DNA from: Pseudodesulfovibrio sp. | GTDB taxonomy: Bacteria > Desulfobacterota > Desulfovibrionia > Desulfovibrionales > Desulfovibrionaceae | DNA: 64,000 bases | Assembly (NCBI GenBank): GCA_016342345.1 | Contig: JAEINO010000009.1 | Coordinates: forward strand, 19,008-83,007 | Direction of reading: 5' to 3' | Shown: positions 51,096 to 59,885 of the stretch, one piece after another | Numbering within the stretch: the first letter of the stretch is position 1 | Layout: each line of letters starts with the position of its first letter | Made by a program: the position numbers and the translations under genes | The notes under the pieces: generated by a model | Databases searched by the model: none | Seen by the model: the letters and a program-made list of their open reading frames with translations, nothing else | Told to the model about the DNA's origin: nothing

Positions 51096-51356
51096 ATGAG
51101 TCAAAATGGATTAGGCGGACTCCTCGCCAAATGGAGAGACAACTGGAAGACGTGGAGAATTATCTTCTTCGTCGTGCTGGCTGTATTGCTGGTGCTCAAC
51201 GTTCCGTTTGTCACGCATCACCCACACTTTGGTCTTGATAAGTACCCCGGATTCTTTGCCGGATTTGGTCTTATCGTAGGCTTGGCAATGGTTATAATCA
51301 TGAAGAAGATTGTTCAGCCGTTCATTGCCCGTAAGGAGGATTATTATGGAGATTAG
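51096..51356 (+). CDS. Small two-helix membrane protein of the nuo-like operon
   Basis: An 86-residue protein I do not recognise. Two hydrophobic helices (about 22-40 and 51-72) with a short His/Pro-rich loop (THHPHFGLDKYPG) and a Lys-rich C-terminus. It lies between two antiporter-like genes, overlapping the second by 11 bp. A structural or regulatory subunit of the complex is likely from position only. Confidence 0.75.
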   Translation: MSQNGLGGLLAKWRDNWKTWRIIFFVVLAVLLVLNVPFVTHHPHFGLDKYPGFFAGFGLIVGLAMVIIMKKIVQPFIARKEDYYGD

Positions 51357-53139
51357 TTTCTACCATCCCTCCATGGCATTCCTGGCGTTTGCCTTGTTAG
51401 TTCCATTTATCCCTCGGGATTTGTGGCTGAATAAGGTTTTTCGTGGAACCCTGGCATTGGTTGCACCAGTTCTGGCACTATACAGCATCATGACCGTGGT
51501 GCCCGGCACCTACGGCGCGATTGAATATCTGGATCAGGCACTGATACTTGGACGAGTGGACAAGTTATCAATCATTTTTGGGCAGGTTTTTGCTGTAATA
51601 GCCATTATTGGCATGATTTACGGTATGCACGTTGAGGACAAGGGGCATTACGTTTGCGGGTCCCTCTACGTGGCTGGTGGATTCGGTTGTGTTTTTGCCG
51701 GTGACTTGCTGACAGTCTTCCTGTTCTGGGAATTGATGAGCATTGGCTCCACTTTCCTGATCTGGCAGGCTCGCACTAAAGAGTCTGTAGGGGCGGGTTT
51801 CAGATATTTTATGTATCATACGGTTGGCGGATTGTTCCTGCTGGCTGGCCTGCTTCTCAAATACAAGGCTACCGGTTCCTTCGTCTTTGACGGAGTAGAT
51901 CCTAGCGCAGCCATGTACTATGACTGGTTGATTCTCATCGGGTTTTGCGTCAACGCCGCTGTCGTGCCGTTGCATGCATGGTTGCCAGATGCATATCCTC
52001 GTGCATCCGTAGCCGGTGCTGTTTTTATGTGTGCATTTACCACCAAAACAGCAGTTTACGTACTGTGCCGCGGATTTGCAGGATGGGAAGTTTTGGCCAT
52101 AGCCGGTACTTGCATGGCTATTTATGGTGTGCTGTATGCGTGTATTGAAAACAACGCGAGACGAATATTATCCTATCACATCGTATCTCAGGTGGGATAC
52201 ATGGTGGCGGGTATAGGCATTGGTACGGCCATGACACTCAACGGTGCCGTTGCACATGCGTATGCCCATATCCTTTATAAGGGACTCTTGTTCATGGGCA
52301 CTGGCTGTTTGCTTTACGCAACAGGCACTGCCAAACTGGATAAGTTGGGCGGCCTTGCCTACAAGCTGCCGTGGGTCATGGTGTTATACATGATCGCAGC
52401 ACTGTCCATTTCCGGCATGCCCGGATTCAACGGCTTTATTTCCAAGACCATGACTATTGCGGGTGCGGCTGAAGCCCACCGTACATTCCTGGCCCTGGGG
52501 ATGGAAATCGCAGCCGTTGGTACCTTTATCTCCGTCGGCATCAAGCTCCCGTACTTTGCGTTCTGGGGCGGCAAGAGGGAATATGTAGGCGAAGTCAAGC
52601 CTATACCGGTAAACATGTATGTCGGCATGGCCATTTGTGGCATGCTTTGCATAGCTCAGGGGCTTTATCCCGAGATGCTTTACCGTTACTTGCCCTTCGC
52701 TGTTGAACATGCCTTTGAGCCGTGGCATCTCGACAAGGTCGTCGCTTCAGGATTGCTGCTCGGATTCTCTGGTTTGGCTTTCTACCTGACTCGTCAAATC
52801 ATCACTCCGCATGCAATGCTCAACCTGGATTTCGATTGGTTTTATCGCTTCATCGGACGCACAGTAATGCGGGTCTTTTGTTGGCCTATTTCCAAGGTCG
52901 ATGACATTTGGACTGAAGTTTATAGGACTGTTGGCCTGAGGTCGCTTATTGAAATTGGGGATGGCACTTCTTGGTTCGACAAGAAGGGCATCGATACTGT
53001 GGTTGATGGCAGCGCGTATACCGTCAGGAATATCGGCAGGGCAGGGGCAAAGATACAGACAGCCCGCTTGCAGGATTACTTGGCGATGGCAGCTGTTCTT
53101 GGTTTGGGCATATTCGCCCTTGTATGGTACTTCGGCTAA
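51346..53139 (+). CDS. Second antiporter-like subunit with long C-terminal extension (NuoL-position)
   Basis: A 597-residue Nuo/Mrp-type antiporter subunit. FLFWELMSIGSTFLIWQA holds the TM5 Glu, and VVPLHAWLPDAYPRASVAGAVFMCAFTTKTAVYVL the TM7 region with Lys further on. The C-terminal 90 or so residues (after about 505) are less hydrophobic, with one more helix at the end (AAVLGLGIFALVWYF), which may replace the lateral helix of NuoL. RBS AAGGAGGA precedes the ATG at 51346; a longer frame starting at 51310 is rejected. Confidence 0.85.
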   Translation: MEISFYHPSMAFLAFALLVPFIPRDLWLNKVFRGTLALVAPVLALYSIMTVVPGTYGAIEYLDQALILGRVDKLSIIFGQVFAVIAIIGMIYGMHVEDKGHYVCGSLYVAGGFGCVFAGDLLTVFLFWELMSIGSTFLIWQARTKESVGAGFRYFMYHTVGGLFLLAGLLLKYKATGSFVFDGVDPSAAMYYDWLILIGFCVNAAVVPLHAWLPDAYPRASVAGAVFMCAFTTKTAVYVLCRGFAGWEVLAIAGTCMAIYGVLYACIENNARRILSYHIVSQVGYMVAGIGIGTAMTLNGAVAHAYAHILYKGLLFMGTGCLLYATGTAKLDKLGGLAYKLPWVMVLYMIAALSISGMPGFNGFISKTMTIAGAAEAHRTFLALGMEIAAVGTFISVGIKLPYFAFWGGKREYVGEVKPIPVNMYVGMAICGMLCIAQGLYPEMLYRYLPFAVEHAFEPWHLDKVVASGLLLGFSGLAFYLTRQIITPHAMLNLDFDWFYRFIGRTVMRVFCWPISKVDDIWTEVYRTVGLRSLIEIGDGTSWFDKKGIDTVVDGSAYTVRNIGRAGAKIQTARLQDYLAMAAVLGLGIFALVWYFG

Positions 53140-53165
53140 GCCGGACAATCTAAGGAGAGCAAGTT

Positions 53166-54698
53166 TTGGACTTTGGATATCCGGTACTTACAATATTGAT
53201 CCTATTCCCGCTCGTCGCGGCATGCGGACTTTTCTTCCTGCGAGCTCCGCAGGTTGTGAGAATGTACACCATGGCGGTGTCTCTCATTGAGTTGCTGCTT
53301 GCAGTGCCGATGCTTTCTTATCAACATAACGCAGACTTCCAGTTCGTGGAACGTCTGGACTGGGTCCATCAATGGGGCCTCGAATACTATTTGGGCGTTG
53401 ACGGCATCAGTATTCTGATGATCTGGCTGACCATTGCGGTTTTGCCTTTATGCGTCATGTGTTCTTGGACATACATAGGCAAGCGCGTGAAGGAATTCCA
53501 CTTTTGCCTGCTATTCATGACCTCTGCCGTCCTGGGTGTTTTCTGCGCTCTGGATCTGGTCCTGTTCTATGTCTTCTGGGAAGCCATGCTCATACCCATG
53601 TATCTGCTCATTGCAGTCTGGGGCGGCGATGACAGGAAGTACGCTTCACTGAAGTTTTTCCTGTACACGCTGGCTGGTTCGACTTTGCTTCTGGCGGCCA
53701 TTGTTGCCTTCAGGATTACTGGCGGAACTTTTGCAATTCCCGAACTCATGCAGATTGATTTCAGTTTCCAGTTCCAGTTCTGGGCATTCTTGGCTATGGC
53801 CTTGGCCTTCGCTATCAAGGTTCCCATGTTTCCGTTTCACACATGGCTTCCTGCTGCGCACGTTCAGGCTCCATCGGCTGGTTCAGTCATTTTGGCGGCT
53901 GTCTTGTTGAAGATGGGAACCTACGGCTTCCTTCGCTTCTGCTTGCCGCTAACCCCGGCTGCCAGTGAGTACTTTGCTCCGATGATGATCGCGATTTCCA
54001 TCGTATCCATCATATACGGCGGAGCTATCGCTCTGGGACAGACTGATATCAAGAAACTTGTTGCCTACTCTTCGGTGGGACATATGGGGTTCGTGACACT
54101 GGGAATATTCCTGTTCAATCTGCGTGGGGTGGAAGGGGCTCTGTTCCAGATGCTCAACCACGGTATCGTTACCGGCGCGATGTTCATGATGATTGGTACA
54201 GTGTACGAGCGTAGTCATAGCAGGGAGATCAAGGATAACTTGGGGTTGGGCAAGTATATGCCTGCCTTCATGTTCTTCTGGGGACTCTTTGCCCTTGCTT
54301 CCTTTGGGTTCCCTGGAACCAACGGTTTTGTTGGCGAAATTCTCGTCTTTATCGGAGCGTTCCAGAATTCCACATGGATTGGTATGATCTGTGTTCCCGG
54401 TGCATTGTTGGCTGCGGCCTACATGTTCCGAGTGACGCTCAAGTTGGCATGGGGCGGCCCAAGTACGGCTTCCAAGTGGAAGGATTTGAACGCACGTGAA
54501 TGGGCATATCTGGTTCTTCCGGCTGTGTTTGTACTGTACATAGGCTTGAATCCAGGATTCATCTTTAAGATTGTGGACCCGTCCGTCAACAAGCTCTTGG
54601 ATGATTTTGATAAGCGCAAGGTCGCCCACGTGGAAACCGTGCAACCAATGCAAACCGCTGCCAACGACATCTTGGATGTCCTGGCAGGAAAGAAATAG
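53166..54698 (+). CDS. nuoM: NADH-quinone oxidoreductase-like subunit M
   Basis: A 510-residue subunit. YLGVDGISILMIWLT, FYVFWEAMLIPMYLLIAVWGG (TM5 Glu) and VPMFPFHTWLPAAHVQAPSAGSVILAAVLLKMGTYG (TM7 Lys region) match NuoM closely. The start is TTG at 53166 behind AAGGAGAG. About 14 helices. Confidence 0.94.
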   Translation: MDFGYPVLTILILFPLVAACGLFFLRAPQVVRMYTMAVSLIELLLAVPMLSYQHNADFQFVERLDWVHQWGLEYYLGVDGISILMIWLTIAVLPLCVMCSWTYIGKRVKEFHFCLLFMTSAVLGVFCALDLVLFYVFWEAMLIPMYLLIAVWGGDDRKYASLKFFLYTLAGSTLLLAAIVAFRITGGTFAIPELMQIDFSFQFQFWAFLAMALAFAIKVPMFPFHTWLPAAHVQAPSAGSVILAAVLLKMGTYGFLRFCLPLTPAASEYFAPMMIAISIVSIIYGGAIALGQTDIKKLVAYSSVGHMGFVTLGIFLFNLRGVEGALFQMLNHGIVTGAMFMMIGTVYERSHSREIKDNLGLGKYMPAFMFFWGLFALASFGFPGTNGFVGEILVFIGAFQNSTWIGMICVPGALLAAAYMFRVTLKLAWGGPSTASKWKDLNAREWAYLVLPAVFVLYIGLNPGFIFKIVDPSVNKLLDDFDKRKVAHVETVQPMQTAANDILDVLAGKK

Positions 54699-54710
54699 GG
54701 AGTTGCAGAC

Positions 54711-56138
54711 GTGAATTTTGATATCACTCTGGTTGTCCCGGAATTGTATTTCCTGGCCTTAGTTCTGGTTCTGATGATCCAGTCGCTTGGGGACAGGGAA
54801 TGGAAACCCGTGGTCGAGAAATGGCTGCCATTTGGTGCTGGACTTGGACTATTCGTTACCATTACCGGGTACGGACTGCATGGTTTGATGTTCTGGGATG
54901 TTTACAAAGTAGACATGATGTCCCAGTTCTTCAAAATTGCCATTGCTTTCGGTTTTTTCGTGACTGTCATCAATGCCTCGCGGCAACCCACCTTGGATGA
55001 AGGTAAGCGCGCAGATTACTACATGCTGCTTGGCTTCTCCACTCTTGGATTGATGATGCTCGCTTCCTCGGTTGAATTGATCACCGTTTATCTGGCTTTG
55101 GAGCTGGCTTCTTATAGCATGTACGCGATTATTCCACTGCGCGCCAAGAACAAGGGTGCGGCAGAGGCTGGTATCAAGTATATTCTGTTTGGTGCTGTTG
55201 CAACGGCACTGGCTTTGTATGGGTTGTCCTACATTATGGCCAGTCAGCACACCACGTTTATTGCCGAACTGATGACCAAGTCCTGGACATTTGCCGATCA
55301 GCCAATGGCTGTCATTGGTCTGTCACTGTTTTTGGCAGGCATGTTCTTCAAGCTGGCACTTTTTCCCTTTCACTTCTGGTGTCCGGACGTGTATCAGGGT
55401 GCAAGCAACGAGACCGCCGCTTTTGTGGCTACATTGCCGAAAATGGGTGCCATTGTCGTACTTGCCCGTCTGGCTGTCCTGTTGAAGCCTGGCTTGGAGA
55501 TAACCACACTTCTTGCCGTGCTCGGAGCACTTTCCATGACATTCGGTAACCTGTCGGCTTTGGCTCAGACAGATCTCAAGCGACTGCTTGGATTTTCCTC
55601 AGTGGCTCATGCCGGATATATAATGGTAGGTCTGGTTAGTGGCACAGCCGAAGGCTTAGCTGCTGCAGCTTTTTATGCTTTGGCATATCTGATTATGAAC
55701 CTGCTTGTTTTCTGGGTCATCAGCCGAGTCGCTGTGGATGGAAGAAACTTACAGTTGAAGGATTTGAATGGACTATACAAGCGAGCACCGGTTCTGGCTT
55801 TCTCGCTTGCGATAGGTGCATTTGCTTTGGTTGGCTTGCCGCCGACCATGGGCTTCATGGGTAAGTTCTTCTTGATAACCTCGGCTTGGGATCATGGATA
55901 CAACTGGCTTGTCATTACTTTGGTGTTGAACTCTGCCATTGCTATCTATTATTATCTGAGCTTGTTCCGTCATGCCTTTACAGAAGACACGACATCTGAC
56001 TCGAGTCCAGCACCTGACAATAGCTGGTTCGCTTCTGTAGGAGCCGGACTACTCGCCGCAGCGGTTTTGATTGTTGGCTTAGTTCCGGCACCGCTGTTCA
56101 ACTTCGCTATTGCAGCGGGCAAGAGCCTTATTCAATAG
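54711..56138 (+). CDS. nuoN: NADH-quinone oxidoreductase-like subunit N
   Basis: A 475-residue NuoN-type subunit. YLALELASYSMYAIIPLR (TM5 Glu), LALFPFHFWCPDVYQGASNETAAFVATLPKMG, and KRLLGFSSVAHAGYIMVG are typical. GTG start at 54711 with AGGGAG upstream. It is the last gene of the operon and is followed by a terminator. Confidence 0.94.
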   Translation: MNFDITLVVPELYFLALVLVLMIQSLGDREWKPVVEKWLPFGAGLGLFVTITGYGLHGLMFWDVYKVDMMSQFFKIAIAFGFFVTVINASRQPTLDEGKRADYYMLLGFSTLGLMMLASSVELITVYLALELASYSMYAIIPLRAKNKGAAEAGIKYILFGAVATALALYGLSYIMASQHTTFIAELMTKSWTFADQPMAVIGLSLFLAGMFFKLALFPFHFWCPDVYQGASNETAAFVATLPKMGAIVVLARLAVLLKPGLEITTLLAVLGALSMTFGNLSALAQTDLKRLLGFSSVAHAGYIMVGLVSGTAEGLAAAAFYALAYLIMNLLVFWVISRVAVDGRNLQLKDLNGLYKRAPVLAFSLAIGAFALVGLPPTMGFMGKFFLITSAWDHGYNWLVITLVLNSAIAIYYYLSLFRHAFTEDTTSDSSPAPDNSWFASVGAGLLAAAVLIVGLVPAPLFNFAIAAGKSLIQ

Positions 56139-56160
56139 GTTTCGTGCATTCAACAAATTA

Positions 56161-56191
56161 AAAGGGAGCCTTTTGGGGCTCTCTTTTTTTT
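56161..56191 (+). terminator. Intrinsic terminator of the nuo-like operon
   Basis: AGGGAGCC pairs with GGCTCTCT around TTTTGG, followed by eight T residues. Confidence 0.88.
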
Positions 56192-56298
56192 GTGAATTCA
56201 TGCATGTGGCATTTGTGCGGTTTGCCATTTGAGGTTTGAAAAAATTTACGCGAGTGGTGGTGTTGGGTGAAAATTGTGTTTCGTGAAGCAGAGGGGGC

Positions 56299-56751
56299 TT
56301 AAACGGACCGTTCTTTTCTGGATAAAAGGTTGGCCGTTTGTTCTGCGTGCATTAATTTCAGGATAGGGGTGATGAATTCGTCAGGGAATGCACCTGCCAT
56401 TGCGCCAAAATAGGCTCCTGAAATGGAACCAATGACAAGGTTTGCGCCATTGGTGCTGCCTGCCACCTGGAAGAGTGTACCCACGAGCGTGCCCATGAAA
56501 GCCCCCATCATCCAGCCGTCATTGTTGACGCCTCTGTACGGCTTCATTCCGCGCATAGTTCGCGATATGTCTTTGAGGATGAATCCGCTGAATCCACCAA
56601 GAAACGCTGCAATGAGGGTCAGCATCATGCCTGGAAAGACTGTGTGCAGGGTAAATCCATAGCGCATGGAACCTTCAACGATACCTGCAATACCTCCGAT
56701 GGCAAGTGTCCCATGAAAGCTTTTTTCCTTGATGTCCAGTTTTGGCAGCAT
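56299..56751 (-). CDS. Unknown small membrane protein with Gly-rich helices
   Basis: A 150-residue protein I do not recognise. Hydrophobic segments at about 15-35, 40-62, 88-105 and 110-128 are rich in Gly and Ala (AIGGIAGIVEGS, FLGGFSGFIL, MMGAFMGTLVGTLFQVAG, GSISGAYFGAMAGAF), a glycine-zipper pattern. ATG at 56751 is preferred over a longer frame; AAGG lies about 10 bases upstream. It is divergent from the porin gene. Confidence 0.65.
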   Translation of the reverse strand: MLPKLDIKEKSFHGTLAIGGIAGIVEGSMRYGFTLHTVFPGMMLTLIAAFLGGFSGFILKDISRTMRGMKPYRGVNNDGWMMGAFMGTLVGTLFQVAGSTNGANLVIGSISGAYFGAMAGAFPDEFITPILKLMHAEQTANLLSRKERSV

Positions 56752-56897
56752 GCATAAAGCCTTTTCTTGAAAGGGAAATGATTTCCCCTTTGTCTGAAAT
56801 GCCAAAAGTGTGCCGTAGCTGTGCAATATAGTGAATGTAAGATGATTCTAAGGTTAAATCAGGTGGTTAGCGAATTGATTTTGTTTTACTTTGCCTA

Positions 56898-56913
56898 GTT
56901 GTTTAGTTACAAC
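56898..56913. promoter_or_regulatory. GTTGT-N6-ACAAC palindrome in a divergent gap
   Basis: A 5-bp perfect dyad with a 6-base spacer in the 286-bp gap between the small membrane protein and the FadL-type porin. It is partly like Rex-type sites but not a match. Possible operator for either gene. Confidence 0.25.
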
Positions 56914-57037
56914 ACAAAAGTTTGTGCAAAATAATAACTCCGACGAATCCGGGGCGATTAAAATCGCCATATCTGGGAGGGTGCCGAATTCGTATGGATA
57001 ACTGTAGTCGCTGTGCAGCGGCTGCAAAGGGGGAAGG

Positions 57038-58201
57038 ATGAAACGAGCATCCACCATTGTTTGCTGTTGTCTTTTCATGTGTTTTCTTGCCTCGGCTTCC
57101 ATAACATATGCAGGTGGTTTCGCTCTTTACGAATGGAGTAACCGTGGTATTGCCATGGGAACTACGGGGTATGTTTTTGGCGGTGATGCTTCTGTCGTTG
57201 CTACAAACCCGGCTCTCATGACAAAACATGAGGGTGGCGAAGTGCTCATGGGGGTTACTGCGATTGCTCCGAGTTCAGAAGTCTATATCAATGGGACAAA
57301 ACATAAGACCAAAGACAAGACGCACTTGGTACCTCATGCATATTACACTCAGCAGGCAGAGAGTAATGTCTGGCTGGGAATCGGCATGTTTACGCGTTTC
57401 GGCCTAGGTACGCAGTATGATCAGGGCTGGGCTGGCCAAGGCGAGTTGCAATCCGTAACTATACAATCCACTTCGATTAATCCCACTGTTGCTTTTAAAT
57501 TCAGTGATAATTTCTCATTGGGGGTTGGCGTAGAATTGCTTAAGGGTGGGCTACAGATCGAAAAGACAGGGTTCAGGGCAAATACGAATGGTTGGGGTGT
57601 TGGTGGTAACATTGGTATGCTCTATGATTTCGACGAACAGTGGTCCGCTGCTTTTACATACCGTGCACCGATAAGGTTTTATTCATCAGGTTCTTCCACA
57701 TTCCTTGGAACTCATACTGATAATGATCAGAGTATTGAAGCGACATTGCCTTCCAGTTTTACTCTGGGTGTCGGCTATGAGCCGACTGAAGATTGGACCC
57801 TTGAATTCGATACGATATTCACACGTTGGGAGCTGACGGATGAGATGGTCTATAGCGGTAATCTCGACGCAACTGACCGTCTGGACTACAAGAATGCTTG
57901 GCGTTTTCAGCTTGGCACTGAGTATTGGGCCAAAGAGTGGTTGGCCCTCAGGGCCGGGTATGTCTATGATGTTACGCCGACGGTCAATTATGAGGCGTCC
58001 TACATGCTTCCGGCCAATGATCGTCAGTTGTTTTCTACCGGACTTGGCTTCAAGGTTGCTGATTTCAAGATCGATTGGTCCTTTATGTATATCATAACCA
58101 AGGAACGCACTGGGATGGCAATTGGTGCTGGCAATGATAATGTTGATTTCAAGAACGGAAAGACCTGGATTTCCGGTCTGTCCGTTGGTTACGAGTTCTA
58201 A
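57038..58201 (+). CDS. OmpP1/FadL/TodX-family outer-membrane transport protein
   Basis: A 387-residue beta-barrel protein. Signal peptide 1-25 ends in TYAGG. GGFALYEWSNRGIAMGTTGYVFGGDASVVATNPALMTKHEGGEVL is the conserved N-terminal plug region of FadL-type channels (NPA motif). The rest alternates polar and hydrophobic strands and ends in a terminal aromatic (GYEF), typical for outer-membrane insertion. It should carry hydrophobic compounds such as long-chain fatty acids. RBS GGGGGAAGG. Terminator follows. Confidence 0.9.
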   Translation: MKRASTIVCCCLFMCFLASASITYAGGFALYEWSNRGIAMGTTGYVFGGDASVVATNPALMTKHEGGEVLMGVTAIAPSSEVYINGTKHKTKDKTHLVPHAYYTQQAESNVWLGIGMFTRFGLGTQYDQGWAGQGELQSVTIQSTSINPTVAFKFSDNFSLGVGVELLKGGLQIEKTGFRANTNGWGVGGNIGMLYDFDEQWSAAFTYRAPIRFYSSGSSTFLGTHTDNDQSIEATLPSSFTLGVGYEPTEDWTLEFDTIFTRWELTDEMVYSGNLDATDRLDYKNAWRFQLGTEYWAKEWLALRAGYVYDVTPTVNYEASYMLPANDRQLFSTGLGFKVADFKIDWSFMYIITKERTGMAIGAGNDNVDFKNGKTWISGLSVGYEF

Positions 58202-58223
58202 TTATATTCCATAGAGAATAGAT

Positions 58224-58252
58224 AAGCCCCTGCCTTGGCGGGGGCTTTCTTT
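58224..58252 (+). terminator. Intrinsic terminator after the FadL-type gene
   Basis: AAGCCCCTGCC pairs with GGCGGGGGCTT across a short loop, followed by TCTTTT. Confidence 0.8.
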
Positions 58253-58326
58253 TGTCCGGCGTTGACACCACACGGATGCATGATGGATTGTGATGGCAAC
58301 GCTTAATGTGTCATCAAGGAATTATT

Positions 58327-59067
58327 ATGATCATATTGTCTCGACTTGACTATGCATATCCCGCAGGTGGCGAAGCCCTGGCTGGTGTCACCCTTTCCGT
58401 GGACAAGGGCGGTCTTTTAGGCCTAGTTGGAGCCAATGGCAGCGGAAAGTCTACACTTATGGCGATAATGGCTGGTTTGTATACGCCTTCATGTGGCTCC
58501 CTCAAGATTGATGGCTTGATCTGTCCCGGAAATGAAAAGGAAATACGATCCATCTGCCGCTTGGTCATGCAGGATGCTGATCTTCAGATTCTGGGGGCAA
58601 CTGTAGAAGAGGATTTGCTTATTGGTCGCAAGCGCACAGATGAGGCGATTGTCTTGGCCAAGGACATGGCGACCCGATTCAATCTTATTGATGTATGGGA
58701 TAAGCCTGTGCAGGCACTTTCCTGGGGCATGAAACGTAAACTTTGTCTGACTGCAGCACTTTTGGATAATCCGAAGGTGCTTTTGCTGGATGAGCCTTTT
58801 AGTGGTCTTGATTTTCCCGGCATGCAGGAGATGCGGCGGATCATTGTCGAGAACAAGCGGGCAGGATTGACGCAGATTATTTCATCGCACGATATTGAAT
58901 GCCTTGCTGATATAGTCGATGACTTGGCTGTATTGAATAAGGGGAAGATTGTCCTTGCCGGTCCTCCAGTGGAAGTTATGGATAAGGTTATGAAGTATGG
59001 CGTGCGTCCACCATGTTCATGGAGTGCCGGATTGGGTGTAATTCCTTGGGATGAAGGGAGCGTCTAG
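58327..59067 (+). CDS. Energy-coupling factor (ECF/CbiO-type) ABC ATPase
   Basis: A 246-residue ATPase. Walker A GANGSGKST, Walker B VLLLDEPFSGLD, switch His in SSHDIE are present. The ABC signature is LSWGMKRKL rather than LSGGQ, a change common in ECF ATPases. ATG at 58327 is preferred after AAGGAATT. Its stop overlaps the start of the EcfT gene by one base, so they are coupled. No substrate-specificity (S) subunit gene is next to them. Confidence 0.9.
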   Translation: MIILSRLDYAYPAGGEALAGVTLSVDKGGLLGLVGANGSGKSTLMAIMAGLYTPSCGSLKIDGLICPGNEKEIRSICRLVMQDADLQILGATVEEDLLIGRKRTDEAIVLAKDMATRFNLIDVWDKPVQALSWGMKRKLCLTAALLDNPKVLLLDEPFSGLDFPGMQEMRRIIVENKRAGLTQIISSHDIECLADIVDDLAVLNKGKIVLAGPPVEVMDKVMKYGVRPPCSWSAGLGVIPWDEGSV

Positions 59068-59777
59068 TGCAGACCGTTGCGGCATATGTCAGAAGCCTGG
59101 ACCCGCGCTTCAAGCTGCTGGTGGCTCTTGTACTCGGTGTCTGTTTGTGGAGAATTGATATTGTGTCGGTTCTCATTTGTGCCCTGGGTCTTTTGGTAAT
59201 AGTCAGGCCCTTGGCTGCAATTCAGTCGGTTGGTTCGAAGATGGTTCGGAGTCTCTTGTTTTTTGTCCTGTTCTGGGTAGGTATCAAGATTTTTCTGGAT
59301 TTGTTGAGCGGAATGCCATTGGCCCAAGTTTGCATGGATGCGGGAGAACTCGCAGCTCGCTTGGCCGCATTGCTTATGGTGGGGCTGTCTCTTGCTCTTT
59401 CCACTTCTGCTCGTTCTCTTGGTCTTGCTGTCGCCTGGATTATATGTCCGCTGATTGGCAAGGAGCGTGCATGGCAGGTGGCTTTGTCTCTTGCTCTGAT
59501 GATCCATTTTTTACCCATGTGCCTTGCCACAATGTCTCAGGTGAAGGAAACTGCTGTCAGCCGATGTCCCAAATCCGGCTTTCGACAACGTTTGAATATT
59601 GTTCCACAGGCTGTAATTCGTAATCTGAGCCAGAAGACGTGGAATCAGACCCTGGCCGTGGCCAGTCGCCGTTTGGATGATTCCAGTTCATGGGAGCCTG
59701 ATTTTGATTGGTCCGGTCGAGATTGGCTTTGTTCCATCCTTTGCGCGATAGTCATATCGGTTATGTTTGTTGTGTAA
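59067..59777 (+). CDS. ECF transporter transmembrane (T) subunit, CbiQ/EcfT family
   Basis: A 236-residue membrane protein with about five helices. SLDPRFKLLVALVLGV is the usual start of the family. The coupling-helix Ala-Arg-Gly-like motif appears as AVASRRLDDS. GTG start overlaps the ATPase stop (TAGTG). It would pair with the ATPase and an S subunit encoded elsewhere. Substrate unknown; nickel or cobalt is possible because a DUF4198 gene is in the window. Confidence 0.85.
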   Translation: MQTVAAYVRSLDPRFKLLVALVLGVCLWRIDIVSVLICALGLLVIVRPLAAIQSVGSKMVRSLLFFVLFWVGIKIFLDLLSGMPLAQVCMDAGELAARLAALLMVGLSLALSTSARSLGLAVAWIICPLIGKERAWQVALSLALMIHFLPMCLATMSQVKETAVSRCPKSGFRQRLNIVPQAVIRNLSQKTWNQTLAVASRRLDDSSSWEPDFDWSGRDWLCSILCAIVISVMFVV

Positions 59778-59885
59778 TCTTTTCCTGTTTTCATACTGTT
59801 GACGCAAGGGTTTGTCCTGTTTTATTGTTTCAATAGGGTGAGAAGCGATCTTCTATGCAGTTAATTGCAAGCTCGTGAGGTTTTC

